Program-made: the position numbers and the translations under genes
Part shown: positions 32,552 through 44,974 of the stretch, piece by piece
How the letters are laid out: each line of letters begins with the position of its first letter
Numbering within the stretch: position 1 is the stretch's first letter
Notes under the pieces: model-generated
What the model saw: only the letters and a program-made list of their open reading frames with translations
Database searches by the model: none
What the model was told of the DNA's origin: nothing
Assembly (NCBI RefSeq): GCF_964355755.1
Contig: NC_092671.1
Location: forward strand, 37,403,304-37,467,303
DNA: 64,000 nucleotides
Reading direction: 5' to 3'
From: Antedon mediterranea
Taxonomy: Eukaryota; Echinodermata; Crinoidea; Comatulida; Antedonidae

Positions 32552-35033
32552 ATGTATAAATTAAGGCAATTTGTTATAGCAGTTCTGTGTTATGCTGTTT
32601 TTATTTTCGCACTTTTCACTTACCGGCTAAGTCCACTAAAACAGTGAGTATCAACTTTTGTCTACTATTTGTTTATTATAACTCTCTTTAGGGCTGCTGA
32701 ATAATTCTCAAACCAACATACAATCATACACTCTTGTGTATAGCCACATAGTCGAGTTTCTAGTCACACATACACTTATCATACCAATCAAGAGGGTCCT
32801 TTGATTGTCAACATACGCTGTTTAGGCTGACCCTCTTTAAATAAGGTGAAAAAAGGTCGATTTGTTTCGGTTCAATTTTTATCTTGATTACAATTATACT
32901 TTCGATCACAGATTTGTGGGTAGATTCGACAAAAACGCATCTGTTTCGTTCAGATATCCACCTACTATCGGAAGAAGCATTCAGTTCGCAAACATGGTAA
33001 GTACAGTGTCAAGAGTGACAATAAGGCATTCTGAAATAATCATAACTATACTGCGCATAAACATAGCGTTTCATTTTTAGCTATTTTTTGCGTCATCTCT
33101 GACGTTTCATTTTTTTAGCAGCAACATTTTTTAACACATTAGTCTGGGTTCCAGACGGAGTTTTGACTTTGACTGAAAAGATAAATATTTTGGAACAATA
33201 GCGTTTCATAAGTTAACTACTTTTTTTTTAGTTTTTGCTACTTTTTGTTTGTTTTCATCTACACATAAATGTACATTTCCACATACCAATAATCTTTTAG
33301 TTTCTATAATTTATAAATATATATAAATAATTTATGCGAATTATTCACAATCATTTACAAAACCGTTCTCTCAGACCAGGTAACACATCTGTAAAAGCTC
33401 TGTCTACACTATCAAACTTTATGTGACAAAAATGTGATGTGATTATGATGTCATAGCACTACCATATTTGGGCAAACCACTACCATATTTAGGCACATTT
33501 TTTGTCGCATAAGTTTGAGAGACAGAGCTATACATCAATAATTTCAGTTTGAATAAGATTCAAAGTGTACGTCTCTATAAGCCTATGTGTAATTTCATTA
33601 AAAATATGTATAAAATACTTTCTATAAAATATTTAGAATGTTTTGAGATTCGTTAAAATATTCAAAACAATTTGTTTAGCAACCACATCGCATAGGGCAC
33701 AAAATAATTATTATATTTCTGTCTACATCTTTCAGACATCAAACTTAAATGTACGTTCTACAAAGTCTACTAAATGCACGCCTCACAAAAACATAGTCTT
33801 CTTCAAAACTCATAAATGCGGAAGTTCGTCAGTTCAGAATATATTTTTAAGATTCGGAGACAAGCACAACTTGACGTTTGCTATGCCCATGGAGAACACT
33901 TCTACATATAATCATACCTTCAGTTTTTTTATTCCATTCAAACCAAACATGGTTGAGAATTTAACAGCGAACGAATACAACATACTAGCGCATCACTGTG
34001 TATTTAACAAGCCTGGTAAGTTTATTTCTAAGCTCTTCTACCTCTAATTTGTTATTTCCTGGGTCAAAACAACACCCATGGCAAATTATGTACTGTATAT
34101 CTTGGAATAGTCACATTACAATATGTATAGGTCGTAAGTACATGCCTTGGTGCTTATTGTTCTGACAACTATCGTCTAAATGCCACAAGCACGCGCGCGT
34201 GACTCTCCGAGGTACATCTGCCTGTTCGATTACGTCACTGTTATTTTAATAATGTATTATTATTTATTTCGAACTTGTACTGTTTTTTAGGTTTTGAAGC
34301 CATTATGCCTTCCGACTCCTTTTACGTCACCATCATCCGGGAACCAGTGTCGGTTTTTCATTCTTATTTTGGTTATTTTGGCTGGAAAAATAAATTTGAA
34401 CTTCAGAACTACTCGAATCCCCTCGAAGAGTTTATAAACCGAGTGGAAACATTTGACGTAATTCCACAACGTTATAATAGAAGAGATGTGGTGTTTCATC
34501 ATTTTGACTACAAACAGTCTATAAAAACTGATACAATGGCGAAGATGGTAATGGCAAATATGGAAAGAGAGCTAGATTTTGTTATGCTGTTGGAGTATTT
34601 GGACGAATCGTTAATACTTTTAAAGAATAAATTATGCTGGAGTTTTGAAGACATTCTGTATGTGCCTAAGTTAGTTCGAAGCCAACGTTTTGCTATCAAC
34701 GAATCGTTAGCGAATAGAATTCGTAAATGGAGTCGTTGGGATGTGTTACTTTATGACAGATTTAATACTAGTTTTTGGAAACAAGTCGACAAATTTGGAT
34801 TGGATAAAATGAAAAGAGAACTAAAGATATTCAAGGAAAAACAAAAGGAGTTGCTGGAAAACTGTACTGATGAGAAAGATAATGTTTTGTCAAAGATTAA
34901 AAATACGAAGTTTAAATCTCACATTAAAGAAGGTGGGTTTTGTTGGAAGATACAACGTAGTGAAAGTAAATATACTAAATATTTACGAGAAAAACAGCGA
35001 AAACTCTTTAATCAAACGAAAAAGATAACATAA
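32552..35033 (+). CDS. galactose-3-O-sulfotransferase-like gene D
   Basis: Gal3ST-type sulfotransferase, 399 aa. Four exons on plus: 32552-32643, 32912-32996, 33736-34015 and 34291-35033 (phases 2, 0, 1). Exon 1: anchor FVIAVLCYAVFIFALF. Exon 2: an 85-nt stem exon (FVGRFDKNASVSFRY...) nearly identical to that of gene F. Exon 3: KTHKCGSSSVQNIFLR and AHHCVFN with both conserved His. Exon 4: IIREPVSVFHSYFGYFG, EYLDESLILLKNKLCW, RIRKWSRWDV, then a Lys-rich tail. Intron 3 is homologous to part of gene F intron 3, so D and F are recent duplicates of one another over exons 2-4, while exon 1 and its promoter match gene C. That makes D look like a mosaic. A decayed sulfotransferase fragment follows directly. 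Confidence 0.9.
33393..33530. repeat. MITE-1 copy 15
   Basis: AAGCTCTGTCTACACTATCAA left. Right end decayed to AAGTTTGAGAGACAGAGCT. Located in gene D intron 2. Confidence 0.8.
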
Positions 35034-35049
35034 ACCGTTTTAATAGGCC

Positions 35050-35245
35050 TACTGGTTTTTGGAAACAAGTCGACGAATTCGGATTGGATAAAATGAAAGA
35101 GAATTAAAGATATTCAAGGAAAAACAATTGGAATTTCAGAAAACTGTGCCATTGAAAGAGATAGAGTATATTATCATGAGTATTGATAATAAAACTAGGC
35201 TATACCGGAATGTAATACGAGGTGAAATGATGTACCCGTTATACT
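35050..35245 (+). pseudogene. sulfotransferase C-terminal exon fragment
   Basis: About 190 bp beginning CTGGTTTTTGGAAACAAGTC, closely matching the end of gene E's last exon (from about 38443) rather than the adjacent gene D. A one-base loss in the AAAATGAAAGAGAA stretch and several in-frame stops break it. It starts 17 bp after gene D's stop codon. A relic of an earlier E-like gene. Confidence 0.8.
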
Positions 35246-35787
35246 GTATGCTATGGGGCATGGAACAAAAATATGCCTAAAATGAGGAAGGAAGTTATTC
35301 ACACAGTGCTAGTAATTTATAATAATGATGATAATATAATTTTACGTAAAGTGGATGTCTATATGCCTATTAAAGTGAATTGATATCAAATCAAAGTTGA
35401 ACTTTTATTTATCCTTAAATAATGTTACATCAAAATAATATTTAAGAGGGGCGAATCCCAGAGAAAGCAACAGCTTGAAAAGGGCTGTTCAGAAACCGAA
35501 CTTATACTGTAATTAAATACGCCACCGATTCATATATAGGCCTAATGGGAACCGAATATAATAAATGGAGAATGATTTCATTGGCTTTTTGAACAGCTGT
35601 TTGATATAAAGTTAAATCGTCACTTTCACATAATCAACTAGTGAGTAAACAACACAAAATATCGATTATTTATGATTAGGAGTGTTAATAATAACTTACT
35701 ACAGCTTTTGGATTTTTACCTTTTAGCTTCAGCTTTGGTCGTTGCTGAATATGGCGTTAGTTAATTACCGAAACTAGAAATGTAATA
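35246..35787. other. upstream flank of sulfotransferase E
   Basis: AT-rich, no repeat family recognised and no coding signal. Presumably includes the promoter of gene E. Confidence 0.4.
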
Positions 35788-38666
35788 ATGATTTTACAAA
35801 AAACGATTCGATTGCTTGTGTTGTACATTATTTTTATTTCAGTATTTGTATCTTGTTTGTTGATTCCTCTAAAAAGGTAAGTTCCAAATAATTTTCTTTG
35901 AACCTCATCCATTTCTGGATAACAAATTATATTTTTCCGAATCATTTCAAAAACCTTAAACACATAAATACAATTTAGTTGATAGTAATTCTAGTTAATA
36001 GGTTATAAAACTTAATTAGAAAAAAAACGAGAAATTAGTTTCGAATTTTGATTATGTTAAAATCAATCACAACTGATTTTTTTTAACCATACAGTAGGCA
36101 TACTTTGAAAGAAAAAAATTTAAAAAGTAATTTGTTGAAAGTTGGCAATATTTTTTTGGATACAAGAAGTTACTGTATCTTTAGAAAAAAACTTTTGTAT
36201 TGTTCAGTTAGATTAGTCTGTTTATGAAAAATATTGTGTATTTATTTTCTAGAGACAGATATATTTCCAGATACGAAAATAACTCACCTAATCCAGTCAA
36301 ATATACATCTCATTTGCATTTAATAAATATAGTAAGTGATTTTAACAAAGTTAAGTGATATACTGTACCATATTCAGTCTTTAGTGGTAGGATATTAAAG
36401 AGATTATTATACGTTTTTAACAAACACGCAACGCAACTATAGCTGCAAAAACTAGACTATAATTTTTTTACAGAATCCAACAGTGTGATTTTGCTCTATC
36501 ACATTTTGTAGGCCATATTGAAATCAAGACATAGTCTGTCATTCTTCAATATTCAGATTTATAATACTGTTAAAGTGAGTTTGTTGCTGTCTAGCGCATC
36601 GCACGTATATGATATGGTATTACCATATCAGAGGGATCACTGGTGCAGTGGTAGCATCAGCTGAGAAATATTATTCTGTAGGCCTATAATTCTGTTATGG
36701 ACATGGACATGCTGATGTCATATCACGACCATATTTAAGCATATCACTATACCATATTTGGTTGAACTAGTTTGATAGTATAGACAGAGCTTTAGTGCAC
36801 TTTGATGTTAGTTGATGATGAGTAGAGTATGTTGTTTAATTTAATCAAAAATTTTCTTTCTTTTTCAGTCATCAGAATTTGCAAATTCCACCAAGATTAC
36901 TAAACAATGCAAACCTCACAAAAACATCGTCTTCTACAAAACTCATAAATGCGGAAGTTCGACAGTTCAGAATATATTTTTAAGATTCGGAGATAAGCAC
37001 AAGTTGGCTTTTGCTTTGCCTGTTCAGAACAAGTTTGGATATGATCATGTTTTTAGTTTGTTCTTTCCTTTCCAACCAAACATGGTTGAAAGATTAGCAA
37101 CGAATGAATACAACATACTAGCGCACCACTGTGTATATAACAAGCCTGGTAAGTTTTGCCAAGTTCAACACTATCTCAGCAGTAGATTCTCGGTACTGTA
37201 TCTATTTCCGAATTATCAAGGAATATTTGGTAATACAAAATCACATGTGTTTCACATGTATCTAGAGTAATCTAACCCTTAACCTAACCTTATATGATAC
37301 AGGCACCACATGTGATGCTGTATTACCAAATATTCCTATGATACCGCGGAAATAGATAGTATTTGGAGATACAGCACTGGGAATCGGGTTTTGTTTTTCT
37401 TTCAATGCTTCCTGCTTCCACAATAAATCATTTTTCTATCTCTATACGTATGTTGTACGTATCAGACTTCTTTTCATCATTATCACTCCAGTATAACTCA
37501 TCTGCACAAGTTCAAATTATCTTCGTCTAGGTCTGCCCATACACTAGACCTATATAATTTCAATTTCCAGTCAATGTTCATCATAGGTCTTAACTATCAT
37601 TCGGTTATCAGCGTAACTAACGCTTGGTACCCCTGTATCATCGTAAAGAATCACGTTCAATAAACAAATCTTACACGAAATACTGATTAATTATAAATAT
37701 TCTCTACAAGTATAAAACCGTGGTTTTAATTTCGTTTTTTTCTCTTTCTGACGCCAATGTCTACCTGAGGGCGCTCGATTTACTGAAATCGATTATTGTT
37801 AATATCCACACATACTGTTCAATTTCAATTGATTACAATAAGTTGAATGCCATAGCATATGTATAATTTTAATCTGTTTAAAAGTACAATCATATACAAT
37901 AATACCGTGTACGACAATAATCACGTCCAAATTGTTAATTGTATTTAACTTTTTTTTAGGGTTTGAAGCCATTATGCCTTCCGATTCCCTTTACGTCACC
38001 ATCATCCGGGAACCAGTGTCCGTTTTTAAATCTCACTTTGCTTATTTTAATTGGGGAAGACTGTTTAAACTTGAGAACTACTCAAATCCTATTGAAGAGT
38101 TTCTAAACCGGATGGAGGCATATGACGTCTTGCCAATTCAATTTAGGTTCAAAAGAAATGTTTTGTTTCAAAAATTTGACTACAAACAGAGTATAACTAC
38201 TGACATAATGGCGAAGATGGCAATGGCAAATATGGAAAGAGAGTTAGATTTTGTCATGCTGTTGGAATATTTGGACGAATCGTTAATACTTTTAAAGAAT
38301 AAATTATGCTGGAGTTTTGAAGACATTCTTTATGTGACTAAAAATGTCGGAAAGCGGCATTTTGCTATCAACGAATCGTTAGCAAATAGAATTCGTAAAT
38401 GGAGTCGCTGGGATGTGATACTTTATGACAGATTCAATACTAGTTTTTGGAAACAAGTTGACGAATTTGGATGGGATAAAATGCAAAGAGAACTAAAGAT
38501 ATTCAAGGAGAGACAATTTGAATTTCAGAAAACTTGTCCTATCAAAAGAGAGATACCACCCATGATCAATGGTAATAGAACTAGTCTATGCCGGAATGTA
38601 TTACGTGGTGAAATGATGTATACTTATTCTTTACGAAGAAATCAACGGAAACGTATTAAACCTTAA
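35788..38666 (+). CDS. galactose-3-O-sulfotransferase-like gene E
   Basis: Gal3ST-type sulfotransferase, 384 aa. Four exons on plus: 35788-35876, 36253-36331, 36869-37148 and 37960-38666 (phases 2, 0, 1). Exon 1: anchor LLVLYIIFISVFVSCLLI. Exon 2: a diverged 79-nt stem exon (RDRYISRYENNSPNPVKY). Exon 3: KTHKCGSSTVQNIFLR and AHHCVYN, same 280-nt length as in gene D. Exon 4: IIREPVSVFKSHFAYF, EYLDESLILLKNKLCW, RIRKWSRWDV and a short tail ending LRRNQRKRIKP, shorter than in D and F. The region between the 3'-phosphate motif and MAKM differs most from its neighbours, which may reflect acceptor choice. The first exon has its own unrelated-looking upstream flank, unlike C and D. Confidence 0.9.
36697..36793. 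repeat. MITE-1 copy 16 (left end missing)
   Basis: GGACATGCTGATGTCATATCACGACCATATTTAAGC through AGTTTGATAGTATAGACAGAGCTTTA. Located in gene E intron 2. Confidence 0.75.
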
Positions 38667-38670
38667 AATT

Positions 38671-38959
38671 AAAGCTTGGTTCCCACTAGCGACGCAATGT
38701 GGGGCAATCTACGCAACGTAAGAAAATGTCTTTCCAATAATTGTGTTTGTCCCCGCCTACGTGAAATCTAAAGCGTGGTTCCCACTAGTGACGGTTAAAA
38801 CGCTTGCGTTGCGTTTACGTCCTTGCGTTACGTTCTAGTGGGAACCACGCTTAACCTACGATGTTTGCAGCACTATTGCGTCGTCGGTTGGCACTTGTGA
38901 TTACGCAATAATTTGCGTCGATACGTCGGTGCGTTGCGTTCTAGTGAGAACTACGCTTT
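38671..38959. repeat. MITE-2, one copy nested in another
   Basis: The outer element runs from AAGCTTGGTTCCCACTAGCG (38672) to TCTAGTGAGAACTACGCTT. An inner copy at about 38769-38853 (AGCGTGGTTCCCACTAG ... CTAGTGGGAACCACGCT) splits the conserved GTGAAATC / AACCTACG core and has TAA on both sides. It starts just after gene E's stop codon. Confidence 0.85.
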
Positions 38960-39281
38960 AACGTAACGACCCATATTACTGTATCGATCCACTAGGCTAA
39001 CCGATCTAGACAATCAACCTTAAACTTTAATAATAATTGCTGCAATCATGAGAATGATATTTATAGCATACTTATTATTTCAAATAATAGACTGGCGTAC
39101 AATGGTGTAAAGTTACGCCCACGAGGGCTATGGCAAATATTTGAAAATAAACAGAGAATCAACAATGTCTTATCAATAAATATTGATCACCACTGCTCGC
39201 TGAGTTATCTTGTCTTATCACTTGCACGTTAGCTAGGTGTAGTATTGAATGCCGGTGCTTTATTCTGAGATTTAAGTAATA

Positions 39282-42200
39282 ATGTATTTACGGAAACTTC
39301 TTTTAACGTTTGTCTTTTATGTTGTGTTAACTTTGGCGCTGTTAACATTTTTGTTGACTCCAAAAAGGTAAGTGTAATCCAATATTTCAATTAAGTTGTA
39401 AGCTTGCCATGTCACGCAGGCAAATGTGTTCGATACAAAGCAGAGCAGAATAGAATAGAAATCAAATAATTCACTTATAAATTTATTTGAAATTTTAATT
39501 TGATTATGCAAATTTATTATTTTAAATTGGTTGGATTTATTGTTTAAATAGCGATGGCCTGAATTGTATGTTACTTTACCATTTCAAGAGTTGCAATTGA
39601 TAAATGTGGGCCTTACATCAAATTTAGATATAGGTCTAGGCTTCTTTCTGACATAAAAATAGAGAATTACGTTGCTATTATTATGATTGCAAAGGAGTAC
39701 ATGATGGTTATGCATTAGAACAATTCCCATTACTTAAAATATGTTTTTAAAATTGTGCCGCACAGTGTAATGCTTATGTCATTGCTGTAGGCTTAACAGA
39801 CGTGTTTTTTTTATATATAAAATGTCGAAAATTTCGATGCGTCTATCGTGAGTTTTTTACACACCGTTTTAGCTCTTGTTCATTAGTGTTATATCGCCTC
39901 TTATTATTATCGTATCTGGCGACCATCATACTGTAATATCCCCTTGTGGATGAATACAGTTGTGTTATTTTAAAAAGAAAAAGTGCCTTTACTCGTCGGT
40001 GTACTGTTTGATGTGTAGTTGATGATAAAAGAGACACTTGGAATGTTACAAATTTAACAGGTCGTTATTCAGGTATAAAGTAACAGTCCCTCCTCACATA
40101 AACTGTGTGGCTAGAACAATGACAACAAGGTGCGATAAGTGCGACGCAACCACGTAAACCGTGTGACTAAAGCTCGGTTCCCACTAGAACTACGATTTAT
40201 AGAGCATTGACAAAGTGCGACCAGTTTACAAAGTGCGACAGGTATTTACAAAGTGCGACTCAACAACCCTTTCTCCACATTAACTGTGGCTAATAAAATG
40301 ACCATGTTTTTATACAATATATATATATATAAATATATTTTTAATTTGCCGTGATGTTTTATTTCTAATTTGCCGTGGCTTTTTTCAAATTGCCGTGGCT
40401 TTTTTCAAATTGCCGTAGTTTTTTTTTAAAGTTGCCGTGATATTTTTTTAAAGTTGCCGTGACACTTATAGGCCACCGTAATCGAGGTTTTAATGAATAA
40501 TACTTTACATGCCTTAAAATAAATAAGAGACGTAACAGTAGGCATTCATATTTAAAATGTGAGAAAATATTATCGTTGGAATTGACACAACTGTTCTTAT
40601 TGATTACATTAATCGATTAATGGCTACAGACGTAATCATAAAAATCATTTGAATCTTTGGACTTCTGGTCACTCTGTAGGTAAAGTCAGGCCAAAATTTG
40701 GTAAATGCTTGATCGGAATACTTGTATGTATTAGGCCTTATTGGTACCGTATTGAATGAAAGAATGCTGGTCCTATCTGAAGCTCTATTGCTGTGTAAAT
40801 CTCTGTCTATATACACTATCAAACTTTATGTGAAATAAAAATGTGATGTGCCCATATATAGGCATGGTGATGTCATATCATCATATCATAAAAATCATTT
40901 GAATCTTTGGACTTCTGGTCACTCTGTAGAGCGTAGGGTAAAGTCAGGCCAAAATTTGGTAAATGCTTGATCGGAATACTTGTATTTATTAGGCCTTATT
41001 GGTACCGTATTGAATGAAAGCATGCTGGTCCTATCTGAAGCTCTATTGCTGTGTAAATCTCTGTCTATATACACTATCAAACTTTATGTGAAATAAAAAT
41101 GTGATGTGCCCATATATAGGCATGGTGATGTCATATCACTACCATATTTGAGCATACTACTACCATATTCGAACATGCCACACTTTTTTTTGTCAAACTA
41201 GTTTGATAGTGTAGACAGAGCTTTAAATCATGGTAGGACTTATTTCTCCATGGTAAAATGGACAATATAATTATCGTTAAATTTAAAAATTCGACTTGTT
41301 AATTATTGTGTTTTAACGTACAAAATGATAGGCCTCATCAATCAATGACGTACTCCTGTGAATTTTTGATCACAGATTTGTGGGTAGATTCGACAAAAAC
41401 GCACCTGTTTCTGTCAGATATCCACCAAGTATCGGAAGAAGCTTACAGTTCGCAAACATGGTAAGTACAGTGTCAACACTGACAATAAAGCATTCTGCTG
41501 AAATAATCATAACTATACTGCGCATGTACATACATGCCATTTGCTGCGTAAATTCCTGTTACGTTGGACACGTACATTTCTGTTAGCAATGAATATTAAA
41601 CACATGTGTTTGTTTCTTCCATCTACATAAAAATATTCATCAAAACATCATCATAAATATCATCTAAATATTTTGTGCGGATATTCCACATTGTTTACAG
41701 AAAGGTTTCTCGGGGAATAAACTAATTATAGTATTATTATATTATATATATTATATATTGTATATATTATTAAATATTATTCAAGATTCAAGTTCCACTG
41801 TGATGGATCGGAAAGTTTCCGAAGTTCCTTTTATTAATATATATATATATGTATAAGGCATTGTTGGTGACGCATTATATCGCGTTCACTACTGGTATTC
41901 GCGGGCATTATTTGCATTATGATAGGCTGCGTGAGCGTTGTTTCAGCAGAAGTTTATTTGTTCAATATTAAAAATGGAACACAGTATTCATTCAAAATAA
42001 TATTAATACACGGTGACTCAATATTTTCAAAACGTAACATATTAGTATATTACTTAAAACATTAAAAAATATATGGTTACAAATATTATTACAAACATAA
42101 AATGCTGATCCTACCAAATTCAGATTAATAAATGTTTTTCTTTTTAAAATTCATCTTCATTTCGCAACCTGCGCATACTGCACAACATAATTCTTACGGT

Positions 42201-44222
42201 ATATCTTTCAGTGTTATAACAGACATAACATGCTATTCCTCTCTGCGCATCTTTATGGTAGTTCCTTATAACAGATGCATTAAGCCTAGTAGTTTATCAC
42301 CCATATTGTTTTCTTTCAGACATCAACTTTAAATGTAGGCCTACGTTCTACAAAGTGCAAGCCTCACACAAACATAGTATTCTTCAAAACTCATAAATGC
42401 GGAAGTTCGTCAGTTCAGAATATATTTTTAAGATTCGGAGATAAGCACAACTTGACTTTTGCTATGCCACTGGAGAACACTTTTGGATATGATCATATTT
42501 TCAGTCTTTCTATTCCTTTCAAACCAAACATGGTCGAGAATTTAACAACGAATGGATACAATATACTAGCACATCACTGTGTATTTAACAAGCCTGGTAA
42601 GTTGTGGATTGAATCGAATTAGTACCTTGCCCTCACGACAAAAATTGGCTTACAGAGACAGGCTTGATGGGTGATGGAAATTAGACGTGTTTGAAAATAT
42701 ATTTGCTAAAATTGATGGAGACATCAACAATAAATTGTTTCTTTTTGTAAGCCAAGCCATGGTCAATATACCAATTTTCTCTTGACTCTGTGATCAGCAT
42801 GTTTACTGGAGAACGCGGATTTTGTAAGCACAGTCCGAATTTAGTGTTTTAGGCTAGCAGGGCCTATCAAAGCTAAGCATCAAATCATAAGTAACAGGCC
42901 TATCCAAATATAGAAGAATACTTTTCGTCAGATTTGGTGGAAAATACACCAGACTTTATGATCAGAAACAAGTTTTATTCCGATATGTTATTATTAAACA
43001 GAATCTAGGCCTAAACAACGGGTTATATCGCTATCGAATCCTTGGTCCAAGTTACCACTATTCCCGGTGGTAAGAACAGACCTAGCCTAGTTAGGCCCTA
43101 GGCCTAACTAATAGCAGGTGTCTAAACATACTAATCTAGGTCTAATTAATTGATTTATTTCTTGGTTTTCTTACCTCTAATTTGTTATTTCCTGTCAAAA
43201 AACAACTTCTTGCAAATTGTGTATCTGAAAACTGCAATTTAATGCAATTTATAAACCGTAGGCCTAAGTACATGCCCAGCTTACCTGGTTATTCTGTCAA
43301 CTAATACCGTCTGCTTGGCACGCGCGCGCGTAACTCCTCGTAACTACATCCGCCTGTTCGATTACGTCACTGTTATTTGAATAATTAATAATCTGAGCCT
43401 AATATTCTGCATATTTCATAGTATTTTATTTATTTTGATGCATTTTCATCATTTCTAACTTGTACGGTATTTTTAGGTTTTGAGGCCATTATGCCTTCCG
43501 ACTCCTTTTACGTCACCATCATCCGGGAACCAGTGTCGGTTTTTCATTCTTATTTTGGTTATTTTGGATGGAAAAAGAAATTCGAACTTCAGAACTACTC
43601 AAATCCCATCGAAGAATTTATGAACCGTATGGAAACATTTGACGTAATACCAGAAAGTTATAAAACCAGAAGAGATGTGGTATTTCATCATTTTGACTAC
43701 AAACAGAATATAGAAACTGATACAATGGCGAAGATGGTAATGGCAAATATGGAAAGAGAGCTAGATTTCGTCATGCTGTTAGAATATTTGGACGAATCGT
43801 TAATTCTTTTAAAGAATAAATTATGCTGGAGTTTTGAAGACATTCTGTATGTGCCTAAGTTAGTTCGAAGCCAACGTTTTGCTATTAACGAATCGTTAGC
43901 GAATAGAATTCGTAAATGGAGTCGCTGGGATGTGATACTTTATGACAGATTTAACACTAGTTTTTGGAAACAAGTCGACACATTTGGATTGGATAAAATG
44001 AAAAGGGAACTAAAGATATTCAAGGAAAAACAGAAAGAGTTGCGGGAAAACTGTACCGATGAGAAAGATAATAATATATCAAAGGTTAAAAATATGAAGT
44101 TTAAATCTCACATTGAAAAAGATGGGTTTTGTTGGAAGATACAACGCAGTGAAACTAACTACACTCGTCATTTACGGGAAAAACAGCGAAAGTTCTATAA
44201 TCAAACGAAAAAGATAACGTAG
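39282..44222 (+). CDS. galactose-3-O-sulfotransferase-like gene F
   Basis: Gal3ST-type sulfotransferase, 397 aa. Four exons on plus: 39282-39367, 41376-41460, 42320-42596 and 43477-44222 (phases 2, 0, 1). Exon 1: anchor LLLTFVFYVVLTLALLTFLL. Exon 2: 85-nt stem exon nearly identical to gene D's. Exon 3: KTHKCGSSSVQNIFLR and AHHCVFN. Exon 4: IIREPVSVFHSYFGYFG, EYLDESLILLKNKLCW, RIRKWSRWDV, tail closely matching gene D except scattered changes. Intron 1 is long and contains a tandem duplication plus a MITE-1. Intron 3 has about 560 bp not found in gene D's intron 3. D and F are the closest pair in the cluster over exons 2-4. Confidence 0.9.
40168..40200. repeat. MITE-2 tip (truncated)
   Basis: AAGCTCGGTTCCCACTAGAACTACG only, in gene F intron 1, followed by three ACAAAGTGCGAC words (about 40210-40260). 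Confidence 0.5.
40346..40466. repeat. ~22-bp tandem repeat (AAATTGCCGTGGCTTTTTTC)
   Basis: Six degenerate units of (T/A)TTGCCGTG(G/A) followed by a T-run. Located in gene F intron 1. Confidence 0.8.
40635..41143. repeat. tandem duplication of a ~250-bp segment including part of a MITE-1
   Basis: Offset 250 bp (258 after an 8-bp insertion in the second copy). Both copies run ATCATAAAAATCATTTGAATC ... to the left half of a MITE-1 (CTCTGTCTATATACACTATC ... GGCATGGTGATGTCATATCA). Nearly identical, so recent. Located in gene F intron 1. Confidence 0.9.
40799..40884. repeat. MITE-1 copy 17 (left half, made by tandem duplication)
   Basis: CTCTGTCTATATACACTATC start, cut at GATGTCATATCA where the second duplicate begins. 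Confidence 0.85.
41058..41223. repeat. MITE-1 copy 18 (complete)
   Basis: Same modified left end as copy 17. Full right end AGTTTGATAGTGTAGACAGAGCT. Confidence 0.85.
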
Positions 44223-44974
44223 ACATATCCTTTATTTTTTTTAATCTATATTCCATCATTGAAAATGTTAAAGCTATGTTTAACTACAAAAAATGCCACC
44301 AAATAGAAAACTCATGCCTATACAATAGGCCTAATTGAAAATTAAACCAAATACCCAAATAATAATATTTTTAATGTATCTTAATAGTACTTTCAGCCCA
44401 TAAAATATGAAAAATTAAGTACCCTGGTTGTATGTTTCTCTTACTTCATTACATTCTGTCTCTTGAACATTTACAGTATTCCATGGATAAATATACTCTA
44501 TGTATAGCACCAAACATTTGATATTCAGAGCATCGAACAAAAGAAACCAAAATAAACATGGCCGGCTAAAATGTACGACTCTGGCTTATTGCACTCAACC
44601 TGACTTCCACTAAATTGATAAAACTTAAAAAACTAAAAAAAAACACTATGAATTTAGAAAGTAAAAACTATTATCTTACATGAATAAAAACAATTGTCCT
44701 TCCTGGTCAAAAGGTGTTTTTTTTTATATTAGAAGTAGAAAATGCAAAGCATGAAATATGTATCAGCATATGTAAAATAAAGACTTCTAAAAATTCTTAT
44801 AGAAAAAAACATTTTAAAAAACGTTAAAATAACCCACAGTTTGATGAAATACTTCTCACTATACATGTACGACTAAAATGTTTTGGTATTTAATCCATGC
44901 AATAGATTATTTCATAATGGCCTCTTTGACCACAAATATAAAAATAAGTTATTGGTAAAAGTGTCTCTAAGTAA
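44223..44974. other. tail-to-tail interval between sulfotransferase genes F and G
   Basis: AT-rich, no open frame of note and no MITE. The 3' UTRs of F (plus) and G (minus) should lie here. No unambiguous polyadenylation pair was assigned. Confidence 0.4.
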
